Below are positions 1 to 5,509 of a stretch of 5,509 nt of DNA, piece by piece (the first letter of the stretch is position 1; each line of letters opens with the position of its first letter). The notes under the pieces are model-generated. The model was not told the DNA's origin. It searched no databases and worked only from the letters and a program-made list of their open reading frames with translations. Source of the stretch: Roseovarius sp. (GTDB lineage: Bacteria > Pseudomonadota > Alphaproteobacteria > Rhodobacterales > Rhodobacteraceae); assembly GCA_021767845.1 (NCBI GenBank), contig JAASSQ010000202.1, positions 1 through 5,509 of the forward strand. The letters are read 5' to 3'. The translations under genes and the position numbers were made by a program.

Positions 1-237
1 CGGCCCAAGGCCGAACAGGGCAACCCCGCGCATGTCGGTGCCCCGATGCCGGGCGTCGTGGCCAGCGTGACGGTCAGCGCAGGCCAGAAGGTCAAGGAAG
101 GCGACATGCTGATGACCATCGAGGCGATGAAGATGGAAACCGGCATCCATGCCGAACGCGACGGCACGGTCAAGGCGGTGCACGTGCAGCCCGGCGGCCA
201 GATCGACGCGAAGGATCTGCTGGTCGAGTTCGAATGA
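1..237 (+). CDS. pyc: Pyruvate carboxylase, C-terminal biotin-carrier domain (partial, 5' end outside window)
   Basis: Only the last 78 residues are present; the gene enters from the left in frame 1 and stops at TGA 235-237. This is a biotinyl/lipoyl swivel domain. The segment HVGAPMPG is followed by the biotinylation motif EAMKMET, with the acceptor lysine at codon 130-132. In pyruvate carboxylase this lysine carries carboxybiotin between the biotin carboxylase and carboxyltransferase sites, so the whole enzyme makes oxaloacetate from pyruvate and bicarbonate for anaplerosis in the cytoplasm. The HVGAPMPG linker and the ending AKDLLVEFE resemble single-chain pyruvate carboxylases more than the alpha subunits of acetyl- or propionyl-CoA carboxylase, but those share the same fold, so the exact enzyme is an inference from about 80 residues. 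A strong terminator follows directly, so this is the end of its transcription unit. Confidence 0.9.
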   Translation, partial: RPKAEQGNPAHVGAPMPGVVASVTVSAGQKVKEGDMLMTIEAMKMETGIHAERDGTVKAVHVQPGGQIDAKDLLVEFE

Positions 238-244
238 TCCCCTG

Positions 245-277
245 CCCCCGGCGCAGCTCCCTTGCGCCGGGGGTTTT
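245..277 (+). terminator. Intrinsic terminator of the pyruvate carboxylase gene
   Basis: A perfect 11-bp stem (245-255 paired with 263-273, CCCCCGGCGCA / TGCGCCGGGGG) with a 7-base loop is followed at once by TTTT (274-277). It starts 8 bases after the stop codon. GC-rich stem plus T-run is the classical factor-independent terminator. Confidence 0.9.
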
Positions 278-421
278 CGCTTGCATGGGCGGCGGGCCGC
301 GCATCGCGCCGCGCTGAATCGGCGCGCCGCCGCCTGTCCGGCCTGTGCATCTTGCCGCCGCAAGCGGTCCGCGCCTAGCGTTTCCGGGCCTCTTCTGCCC
401 GCCCATCCAGGATGTCCGCCG

Positions 422-550
422 ATGCCCCGCTTGCCGCACCGCCCGAAACCTCGCATCACGCCGACACGCCGCCCGTTGCTGATCCTCGGCCTGCTCGGCC
501 TCGGGGCGGCGCTCGGCCTCGTGGAGCTCGCGCTCGCTCCCGCGCCCTGA
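422..550 (+). CDS. Candidate small single-span membrane protein, 42 aa (hypothetical)
   Basis: I do not recognise this protein. The ORF from ATG 422 to TGA 548-550 encodes 42 residues: a basic, proline-rich N-terminus (residues 1-17, with several Arg and one Lys), then a hydrophobic stretch of about 20 residues rich in Leu, Gly and Ala (about 18-38), ending in APAP. That is the layout of a single transmembrane helix with a positive cytoplasmic side. A modest Shine-Dalgarno match AGGA (409-412) lies 9 bases before the ATG. Against it: the region is very GC-rich, where chance ORFs with Leu/Ala runs are common, no clear promoter is visible, and another overlapping frame is also open. It could equally be noncoding. 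Confidence 0.3.
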   Translation: MPRLPHRPKPRITPTRRPLLILGLLGLGAALGLVELALAPAP

Positions 551-612
551 GACAGGCCGCTGTCCGGCGCCCCCGGAATTTCCAAAGAATTTTTTCGCCG
601 AACGGCCAAATT

Positions 613-646
613 TTGTCTTGCAGCCCGCGCGAAGAATTTATATCTC
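613..646 (+). promoter_or_regulatory. Candidate promoter of tRNA-Gly
   Basis: In an AT-rich patch, TTGCAG (618-623) is followed after 17 bases by TATCTC (641-646), about 18 bases before the tRNA 5' end. An alternative reading is TTGTCT (613-618), 18 bases, then TTTATA (637-642). The first pair lacks the T at the last -10 position, a feature described for many Rhodobacter sigma-70 promoters. The boxes are inferred by eye. Confidence 0.45.
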
Positions 647-663
647 ACGCCTCACCCAAGGAC

Positions 664-738
664 GCGGGTGTAGCTCAGGGGTAGAGCGCAACCTTGCCAA
701 GGTTGATGTCGTGAGTTCGAATCTCATCACCCGCTCCA
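664..738 (+). tRNA. tRNA-Gly (anticodon GCC)
   Basis: A full cloverleaf can be drawn. The acceptor stem GCGGGTG (664-670) pairs with CACCCGC (728-734). The D arm is GCTC/GAGC (673-676 with 684-687). The anticodon stem CAACC/GGTTG (689-693 with 701-705) encloses loop TTGCCAA, giving anticodon GCC at 696-698. The variable loop is 5 bases (706-710). The T arm GTGAG/CTCAT (711-715 with 723-727, one G-U pair) encloses TTCGAAT. The discriminator is T735 and CCA is encoded (736-738). The tRNA reads GGC and GGT glycine codons, which are very frequent in this GC-rich genome. No T-rich terminator follows before the hisB promoter. Confidence 0.97.
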
Positions 739-818
739 TTCACTCTTCCCCACGATCAACCGGACGCCACTGGCCGGACCGGACCGATGCCGCCCTCACA
801 TGGCCCGCGCGGCGCCTC

Positions 819-847
819 TTGGCGCGCCCGCCGCAGCCCCCTATAAG
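819..847 (+). promoter_or_regulatory. Candidate sigma-70 promoter of hisB-hisH
   Basis: TTGGCG (819-824) and TATAAG (842-847) are separated by exactly 17 bases, a good match to the housekeeping consensus. Transcription would start near 854, leaving a leader of only about 24 bases before the hisB ATG. That is too short for a histidine leader peptide or an attenuator, and no run of His codons is visible upstream. Confidence 0.6.
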
Positions 848-877
848 GGCGCGGCACGCAACCAAGGAAATCCGATC

Positions 878-1465
878 ATGCGCAGCTCCACGATCAACCG
901 CCGAACCGCGGAAACCGACATCACCGTAGACCTCAATATCGACGGGACTGGAAGCTACGACAACCGGACCGGCGTGGGCTTCTTCGATCACATGCTCGAC
1001 CAGCTTGCGCGCCATTCGCTGATCGACATGACCATCCGCTGCACGGGCGACACCCATATCGACGATCACCACAGCGTCGAGGATACCGGCATCGCCCTAG
1101 GCCAGGCCCTGTCCCAGGCGCTTGCCGACAAGCGCGGAATTCGCCGCTACGGCGCCTGCCTCCTGCCGATGGACGACGCGCTGGTGCGCGCGGCGCTCGA
1201 CCTGTCGGGTCGGCCCTACCTGGTGTGGAATGTCGAGATGCCGACCCAGAAGATCGGCAACTTCGATTGCGAGCTCGTGCGCGAGTTTTTCCAGGCGCTC
1301 GCCACGCATGGCGGCATCACCCTGCATGTCGATGCGCTGCACGGCCTCAACAGCCACCACATCGCCGAGGCCGCCTTCAAGGCCGTGGCGCGGGCGCTGC
1401 GCGAGGCGGTCGAGACCGACCCTCGCAAATCCGACGCCGTGCCCTCCACCAAAGGGGCGCTGTGA
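878..1465 (+). CDS. hisB: Imidazoleglycerol-phosphate dehydratase HisB
   Basis: This 195-residue enzyme converts imidazole glycerol phosphate to imidazole acetol phosphate in cytoplasmic histidine synthesis. Family motifs are all present: FFDHMLDQLARH (35-46), the metal-ligand block DDHHSVEDTGIALGQA (62-77) with its HHxxED core, the C-terminal metal block HGLNSHHIAEAAFKA (155-169), and the terminal PSTKG (189-193). The length matches monofunctional dehydratases, so there is no fused histidinol-phosphatase domain of the E. coli type and that activity must come from another gene. The start at 878 is chosen because AAGGAA (864-869) lies 8 bases upstream and the product begins as HisB proteins usually do; an in-frame ATG at 800 would put 26 unrelated residues in front and overlap the promoter. 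It is the first gene of the cluster and hisH follows within 5 bases. Confidence 0.97.
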   Translation: MRSSTINRRTAETDITVDLNIDGTGSYDNRTGVGFFDHMLDQLARHSLIDMTIRCTGDTHIDDHHSVEDTGIALGQALSQALADKRGIRRYGACLLPMDDALVRAALDLSGRPYLVWNVEMPTQKIGNFDCELVREFFQALATHGGITLHVDALHGLNSHHIAEAAFKAVARALREAVETDPRKSDAVPSTKGAL

Positions 1466-1470
1466 CGCGC

Positions 1471-2109
1471 ATGACCACCGTCATCATCGACTACGAATCC
1501 GGCAACCTGCACTCGGCCGAGAAGGCGTTTCAACGCATGGCGCGCGAAACCGGCGCGGGCGAGGTTGTCGTGACCTCCGATCCCGACACGGTGCGCCGCG
1601 CCACCCGCGTCGTGCTGCCGGGCGACGGGGCCTTCCCCGCCTGCCGGGACGAGCTTTATGGCCACAGCGGCCTGTTCGAGGCGATCGAAGAGGTTGTGAC
1701 AGGCCAGGGCCGCCCCTTCATGGGCATCTGCATCGGGATGCAGATGTTGGCCACGCGCGGTCTGGAATACCGCGAGACCGCCGGCTTCGACTGGATCGGC
1801 GGCACGGTGGACCGCATCGCGCCGGCCGATCCCGCGCTCAAGGTGCCGCATATGGGCTGGAACGACCTAGTGATCGACCACGCCCACCCGGTCTTCGACG
1901 GCATCAAGACGGGCGATCACGCCTATTTCGTCCACTCCTATCACTTCCGGGTGGACGATCCCGCGCATCTCCTGGCGCATGTCGATTACGGGGCGCGGAT
2001 CACCGCGGTGGTCGGGCGCGACAACATCGTCGGCACCCAGTTCCACCCCGAGAAAAGCCAGGCCACCGGCCTGCGCATGATCGCCAATTTCCTGACCTGG
2101 ACGCCCTGA
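1471..2109 (+). CDS. hisH: Imidazole glycerol phosphate synthase glutaminase subunit HisH
   Basis: This 212-residue class I glutamine amidotransferase releases ammonia from glutamine and channels it to HisF, which is encoded downstream in this window. The catalytic triad is visible: nucleophile Cys87 in GICIGMQ, and His192 with Glu194 in QFHPEKSQ. The oxyanion-strand region (LPGDGAFPAC, 49-58) and PHMGWN (126-131) are typical HisH features. The length is normal. The start is slightly open: ATG 1471 gives the usual MxxxIIDYESGNLHS beginning, but an in-frame GTG at 1462 overlaps the hisB stop as GTGA and sits at better distance from the purine-rich AAAGGGG (1451-1457), adding only three residues. 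Tight spacing to hisB implies co-transcription. The gene ends 12 bases from the convergent DUF2147 gene. Confidence 0.97.
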   Translation: MTTVIIDYESGNLHSAEKAFQRMARETGAGEVVVTSDPDTVRRATRVVLPGDGAFPACRDELYGHSGLFEAIEEVVTGQGRPFMGICIGMQMLATRGLEYRETAGFDWIGGTVDRIAPADPALKVPHMGWNDLVIDHAHPVFDGIKTGDHAYFVHSYHFRVDDPAHLLAHVDYGARITAVVGRDNIVGTQFHPEKSQATGLRMIANFLTWTP

Positions 2110-2121
2110 CCGGCGCGGGCG

Positions 2122-2508
2122 CTACTGCACCCGCGTCCAGGTCTGCTTGGCGCAGAACAACCCGCCCGCCACGCAGCCGCGCAGGCGCAGCGAATTGCCC
2201 TCCAGGTCGATCTTGCCCAGGTAGATCTTGTCATTCGACGGGCGCCACACCCGGCCTTCATATTGCCCGTCGCCCTGCGGCTCCATGTTGCGCACCAGCA
2301 TCTTGCCCAGGTTGGGCGACTTGTATTCGCCCTGCGCGTTGAAGGTGCGCGCTATCACGCCGCACACCTTGTCGCCGCAAGGTTGCATCTTCACATGCGC
2401 ATAGGCGCCGTCGTCGGCCTCGGTGCGCCAGGTGCCCAGAACCGGATCGGCCATTGCGATGCCTGCGCCCAATCCGGTCGCGGCCACCGCCAGCAGAAGT
2501 CGTTTCAT
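2122..2508 (-). CDS. Secreted DUF2147 family protein
   Basis: The 128-residue product starts with a signal peptide: MKR, a hydrophobic core of Leu/Ala/Gly, and a likely cleavage after AMA (residue 20, before DP). The mature part is about 108 residues and matches the DUF2147 pattern: LGTWRTE near the start (24-30), then GRVWRPSNDKIYLGKIDL (85-102), and GCVAGGLFC (111-119) near the C-terminus. Four cysteines (44, 49, 112, 119) in two CxnC pairs could form disulfides after export. No enzymatic role is established for this family and I assign none. An excellent Shine-Dalgarno GGAGGA (minus strand, 2521-2516) lies 7 bases before the ATG at 2508. The gene is transcribed against the surrounding his genes, convergent with hisH and divergent from hisA, so it has its own promoter; I could not place its boxes. 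Confidence 0.9.
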   Translation of the reverse strand: MKRLLLAVAATGLGAGIAMADPVLGTWRTEADDGAYAHVKMQPCGDKVCGVIARTFNAQGEYKSPNLGKMLVRNMEPQGDGQYEGRVWRPSNDKIYLGKIDLEGNSLRLRGCVAGGLFCAKQTWTRVQ

Positions 2509-2588
2509 TCAATGGTCCTCCCTTTCCTCTGCCCGAACGCTGCCCCGTGCCGCGGCGGCGAATCAAGCCTGACGTGGGGTCGCGTTGC

Positions 2589-2612
2589 ATTTGCCGCCCC
2601 CGCGTGCCAAAT
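2589..2612. promoter_or_regulatory. Imperfect inverted repeat in the DUF2147/hisA divergent spacer
   Basis: ATTTGCC (2589-2595) and GCCAAAT (2606-2612) form a dyad matching at 6 of 7 positions around a 10-base GC-rich centre. It lies between the divergent starts of the DUF2147 gene and hisA, 33 bases before hisA. A weak -35-like TTGCAT (2585-2590) with CAAATG (2608-2613) 17 bases on would overlap it. This could be an operator or chance; I have no match to a known regulator site. Confidence 0.2.
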
Positions 2613-2645
2613 GGCGCGCGACCATTGCATCAGGGATGACCCGCC

Positions 2646-3368
2646 ATGATCCTCTACCCCGCCATCGACCTCAAGGACGGCCAGGCCGTGCGCCTTTTCA
2701 AGGGCGAGATGGACAAGGCCACCGTGTTCAACGACGACCCCGCCGCCCAGGCCGAGGAATTCGTGCGCGCGGGCTGCGAATGGCTGCACCTCGTTGACCT
2801 GAACGGCGCCTTCGCCGGCGAACCGGTGAACGCCGCCCCGGTCGAGGCGATCCTCGACCGCTGCAAGGTGCCGGCCCAACTGGGCGGCGGCATCCGCGAC
2901 ATGGCCACGATCGAACGCTGGCTCGACAAGGGGCTCGCCCGCGTGATCCTCGGCACCGTCGCGGTGGAAAGCCCCGCGCTGGTGCGCGAGGCCGCCCGCG
3001 CCTTCCCCGGCCAGGTCGCCGTCGGGATCGACGCGCGCCAGGGCCGCGTCGCCACCAAGGGCTGGGCCGAGGAAACCGACGTTCTGGCCACCGATCTGGC
3101 CAAGTCCTTCGAGGATGCGGGCGTCGCCGCGATCATCTATACCGACATCAACCGCGACGGCGCCATGCAGGGCCCCAATATCGAGGAAACCGCGGCGCTC
3201 GCCAACGCCGTGTCGATCCCGGTGATCGCCTCCGGCGGAGTCAGCTCGATCGACGACCTCAGGGCGCTGAAATCCTGCGGCGCGCCGCTCAATGGCGCGA
3301 TCTCGGGCCGCGCGCTCTATGACGGGGCGCTCGACCTGCGCGAGGCGCTGTCGGTCCTGCGGGCCTGA
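2646..3368 (+). CDS. hisA: ProFAR isomerase HisA
   Basis: This 240-residue (beta/alpha)8-barrel enzyme, 1-(5-phosphoribosyl)-5-[(5-phosphoribosylamino)methylideneamino]imidazole-4-carboxamide isomerase, performs an Amadori rearrangement of ProFAR to PRFAR, the substrate of HisF-HisH. The two expected catalytic aspartates are Asp8 (PAIDLKDG) and Asp129 (VGIDA). The phosphate-binding loops of the two half-barrels are LGGGIRD (79-85) and ASGGVSS (195-201), and TDINRDG (166-172) is also typical. The length is normal. It is a HisA rather than an actinobacterial PriA by context and sequence feel, since no trp gene role is implied here. AGGGA (2632-2636) lies 9 bases before the ATG. It is separated from hisH by the minus-strand DUF2147 gene, so it likely needs its own promoter. 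It ends one base from the convergent DUF302 gene. Confidence 0.97.
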   Translation: MILYPAIDLKDGQAVRLFKGEMDKATVFNDDPAAQAEEFVRAGCEWLHLVDLNGAFAGEPVNAAPVEAILDRCKVPAQLGGGIRDMATIERWLDKGLARVILGTVAVESPALVREAARAFPGQVAVGIDARQGRVATKGWAEETDVLATDLAKSFEDAGVAAIIYTDINRDGAMQGPNIEETAALANAVSIPVIASGGVSSIDDLRALKSCGAPLNGAISGRALYDGALDLREALSVLRA

Positions 3369-3369
3369 C

Positions 3370-3825
3370 CTAGCCGCCCGCCGCGGCCCCCGTCAGCTTG
3401 TCGAGGGCCCCGCGCATCTTGGCGATATAGGCCGCATCGTCACTGATGCCGTCCAGGTCCTCCAACGTCTCCTCGGGGTCTTCATAGGCCAGCCAGGTGC
3501 GGCCCTCGGCATCCTCGTAAACCAGCACCTTCAGCGGCAGGTAAAGCCCCGCCAGCGCATCGTCCTGCATCGCCGGCGTGCCCAGCTTCGGGTTGCCGAA
3601 GATCAGCAGCTGCGACGCCGCCAGTTCCATCCCCGCCTCCTGCGCGCCGTCCGCATGATCGACCCGCGCGAACACCGTGGCGCCCGCGCCCTCGACCGCC
3701 TCGACCAGCGCGTCCATCGTGGCGGCCACGCCCTTGCCAGCCGCGACCCGCAGAATGTCATCCTCCGAGGCCTGCGCCCCCTGCGCCATCACCGCCATGA
3801 TCGCGCCTGCCAGAATGCGTTTCAT
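3370..3825 (-). CDS. Secreted DUF302 family protein
   Basis: The 151-residue product has a signal peptide (MKR, hydrophobic Ala/Ile/Met core, likely cleavage after AQA at residue 19). A DUF302 domain follows, with the hallmark FGNPKLGTPAMQ (76-87) and GLYLPLKVLVYED (93-105). The N-terminal part of the mature chain shows the usual amphipathic helix (about 33-46) followed by a strand with VFARVDH (51-57). The C-terminal tail is acidic and then Ala/Gly rich. The molecular function of DUF302 is not established, and none is assigned. The start at 3825 is fixed by AAGGAG (minus strand, 3837-3832) 6 bases upstream and by the signal peptide. The same frame stays open far upstream across hisF, but that extension is not credible. 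The gene faces hisA tail to tail with a one-base gap and diverges from hisF across 111 bases. Confidence 0.9.
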   Translation of the reverse strand: MKRILAGAIMAVMAQGAQASEDDILRVAAGKGVAATMDALVEAVEGAGATVFARVDHADGAQEAGMELAASQLLIFGNPKLGTPAMQDDALAGLYLPLKVLVYEDAEGRTWLAYEDPEETLEDLDGISDDAAYIAKMRGALDKLTGAAAGG

Positions 3826-3936
3826 CGCCCTCTCCTTTCCGTTTCCGTCATGTGCCAATCTGCCGCTCCCAGCCTCTGGAAACCGCGCCCGTTTGCCCAT
3901 AAACAATCCCGTGAAGACGCAACCGGCGGACAAAAC

Positions 3937-4697
<761 letters not shown>

Positions 4698-4701
<4 letters not shown>

Positions 4702-5009
4702 CGCTAGAAGAGCTTGAACGGATCGTCGCCAGCCGCGCACAGGCCTCCCCCGACGACAGCTGGACCGCGAAACTCCTCGCGACAGGCCCCGAGAAAACGG
4801 CCGAGAAATTCGGCGAAGAGGCCATCGAGGCGGTGATCGAGGCCGTGAAGGGCGATAGCGCCCGCCTCACCTCCGAGGCCGCCGACGTGCTCTTCCACCT
4901 GCTCGTCATGCTGCACGCGCGCGGCGTGCCCCTCTCCGACGTGATGGAGGAACTCGCCCGCCGCCAATCCCGCTCCGGCCTTCAGGAAAAGGCATCGCGC
5001 CCGACATGA
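4698..5009 (+). CDS. hisE: Phosphoribosyl-ATP pyrophosphatase HisE
   Basis: This 103-residue protein hydrolyses phosphoribosyl-ATP to phosphoribosyl-AMP and pyrophosphate, the second step of histidine synthesis. It is an all-helical MazG-like fold. The metal-binding signature is visible as KFGEEAIE (37-44) and SEAADVLFHLLVML (59-72), giving the Glu40, Glu41, Glu44 and Glu60, Asp63 set. The N-terminal SWTAKLLATGPEKTAEK (21-37) is characteristic. It is a stand-alone HisE rather than a HisIE fusion, so the cyclohydrolase HisI is encoded elsewhere. The start codon overlaps the hisF stop as ATGA (4698-4701), and GAGGA (4686-4690) inside hisF lies 7 bases upstream, so translation is probably coupled. 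Its own stop overlaps the next gene the same way. Confidence 0.96.
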
Positions 5010-5296
5010 TCCGCCACATCGTTTTTTTCAACGCCCGCAACCCGGACGATCTCGACCGGATCCGCGAAGGGCTCGAAACCCTCTCCGGCATCCCCCATGC
5101 CCGCCATTTCGAGGTCGGCCGCAACCTGCGCACCGACGACCTCACCGGGGCCGAGGTCGATTTCGTCGTCTATGCCGAGTTCGACAGCGAGGCCGATCTT
5201 GCCGCCTACAAGGCCCACCCGCTCTATCAACGCGCGATCGACAGGGTGAAACCGCTGCGCGACATGCGCATCGCCGCCGACATCGAAAGCGGCTGA
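5006..5296 (+). CDS. Dabb-domain (stress-responsive alpha/beta barrel) small protein
   Basis: The 96-residue product is a single Dabb domain (ferredoxin-like dimeric alpha/beta barrel). Visible hallmarks are the start MIRHIVFF, a first helix with LDRIREGLETLSGIP (16-30), a strand with HFEVGRN (34-40), VDFVVYAEFDSEADLAAY (51-68), and the conserved HPLYQRA (71-77) before a last strand. No signal peptide or membrane segment is seen, so it is likely cytoplasmic. Some Dabb-fold proteins are enzymes (for example in olivetolic acid synthesis), but most bacterial ones have no known activity and I assign none. Its ATG overlaps the hisE TGA as ATGA (5006-5009). The nearest purine-rich site (AGGAAAAGG, 4984-4992) is rather distant at 13 bases, so it probably depends on ribosomes terminating on hisE. 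It is followed by the double-hairpin element. Confidence 0.88.
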   Translation: MIRHIVFFNARNPDDLDRIREGLETLSGIPHARHFEVGRNLRTDDLTGAEVDFVVYAEFDSEADLAAYKAHPLYQRAIDRVKPLRDMRIAADIESG

Positions 5297-5310
5297 CCCG
5301 TTCTCCTGTT

Positions 5311-5370
5311 CGGAAATATCCCGGGGGAGTCGCGGCCCAAAGGGCCGCGGCGGGGGCAGCGCCCCCTGCC
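5311..5370. repeat. Tandem double-hairpin intergenic element (probable dispersed repeat and bidirectional terminator)
   Basis: Between two convergent genes lie two perfect hairpins in a row. The first is CGCGGCCC (5331-5338), loop AAA, GGGCCGCG (5342-5349). The second is GGGGGC (5352-5357), loop AGC, GCCCCC (5361-5366). They are preceded by an AT-rich GGAAATAT and CCCGGGGG (5312-5325). I recall very similar GC-rich double-stem blocks in intergenic positions of Rhodobacterales genomes, so this is likely a dispersed repeat; only one copy is in the window. Neither stem has a T-run, so termination may rely on structure or on Rho. Confidence 0.6.
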
Positions 5371-5373
5371 CGC

Positions 5374-5509
5374 CTAGAGTTTCGAGGAAATCACCCCGGT
5401 ATTGAACCCGCCCATCTGCAACTCGCCGAACAGGCGTTGATACTCGATCTTCGGGCAGCGGTTCATCACCACGTCCACCCCGCGCGCCCGCGCGGCCTCG
5501 GCGGCGGCC
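5374..5509 (-). CDS. CoA-binding (YccU-type) domain protein, C-terminal 44 residues (partial)
   Basis: Reading the minus strand from the right edge, an open frame runs to TAG (5376-5374) and encodes 44 complete codons; the 5' part lies outside the window. The fragment contains RGVDVVMNRCPKIEYQRL, which matches the C-terminal end of CoA_binding_2 (YccU-type) Rossmann proteins, where VVMxRCPxIE is the family's closing motif. It continues with about 20 more residues ending in GVISSKL, an extension longer than in E. coli YccU. The family is named for resemblance to the CoA-binding domain of succinyl-CoA synthetase; its in-cell role is not established. The gene converges on the Dabb gene with the double hairpin in between. 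Confidence 0.8.
   Translation of the reverse strand, partial: AAAEAARARGVDVVMNRCPKIEYQRLFGELQMGGFNTGVISSKL

Larger units (their letters stand above)
278..663. other. Intergenic stretch between pyc terminator and tRNA-Gly
   Basis: This 386-base region has no gene recognisable by homology. The first part (about 278-420) is very GC-rich and has only incidental short palindromes, such as GGCGCGCC at 321-328 and a small CTTGC/GCAAG hairpin at 351-364. The middle holds a candidate 42-codon membrane-protein ORF (422-550). The last part (about 573-645) is distinctly AT-rich compared with everything else in the window and contains the candidate promoter of the tRNA gene. Confidence 0.6.

Noticed and set aside
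149..421. Upstream extension of the small membrane ORF back into pyc
   Set aside because: It overlaps the pyruvate carboxylase end and its terminator, and its sequence is low-complexity; only the part from ATG 422 has a plausible ribosome site and membrane-protein layout.
321..828. Two copies of GGCGCGCC followed by similar GC-rich sequence (321-333 and 821-834)
   Set aside because: The similarity is short and made of G and C only; chance repeats of this type are expected in such a GC-rich region.
739..877. Possible histidine attenuator or leader peptide before hisB
   Set aside because: There is no run of His codons and no antiterminator/terminator pair, and the predicted leader is only about 24 bases.
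618..929. Open frame spanning the tRNA and the start of hisB
   Set aside because: It runs straight through a perfect tRNA cloverleaf and the hisB promoter, and lacks any domain signal.
2114..2135. Short hairpin CGCGGG/CCCGCG between the hisH and DUF2147 stops
   Set aside because: It has only six base pairs, a 10-base loop and no T-run on either strand, and half of it lies inside the DUF2147 coding end, so I do not call it a terminator.
1122..2342. Long plus-strand open frame of 406 codons across hisB, hisH and DUF2147
   Set aside because: The translation is Arg/Pro-rich without a domain and runs through two well-supported genes in other frames; it is a shadow of GC-rich coding sequence.

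Overview
The window looks like chromosomal core sequence from a GC-rich alphaproteobacterium, most likely of the order Rhodobacterales (Roseobacter/Paracoccaceae type). This inference rests on the uniform high-GC third-codon bias, the protein sequences (pyruvate carboxylase tail, short HisB without a phosphatase domain, split hisB-hisH-hisA-hisF-hisE cluster), and a GC-rich double hairpin near the right end that resembles intergenic repeats of that group. I see no sign of a mobile element, CRISPR array, phage gene or restriction/defence gene.

Layout: 1-237 is the 3' end of a pyruvate carboxylase gene, with the biotin-carrier domain, followed by a clear intrinsic terminator. From 278 to 663 there is no confident gene. 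It holds one candidate 42-residue single-span membrane protein (422-550) and an AT-rich promoter region. A tRNA-Gly(GCC) gene with encoded CCA lies at 664-738. The histidine cluster then begins with a good -35/-10 promoter and hisB, followed 5 bases later by hisH. A DUF2147 secreted-protein gene on the minus strand separates hisH from hisA. A DUF302 secreted-protein gene on the minus strand separates hisA from hisF. hisF, hisE and a small Dabb-domain gene are joined by two ATGA stop/start overlaps. A tandem-hairpin terminator or repeat follows. The window ends in the C-terminal part of a minus-strand CoA-binding (YccU-type) protein.

How the genes work together: HisE removes pyrophosphate from phosphoribosyl-ATP early in the pathway. 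HisA isomerises ProFAR to PRFAR. HisH (glutaminase) and HisF (cyclase) form the imidazole glycerol phosphate synthase complex. HisB dehydrates its product. The remaining steps (HisG, HisI, HisC, histidinol-phosphate phosphatase, HisD) are not encoded here and must lie elsewhere. The two periplasmic-protein genes inside the cluster and the Dabb gene at its end have no known link to histidine synthesis.

Most of this window is ordinary. The points worth a second look are the double interruption of the his cluster by opposite-strand secreted-protein genes, the translationally coupled Dabb gene, the small membrane ORF before the tRNA, and the double-hairpin element. I found no convincing evidence of an undescribed system.
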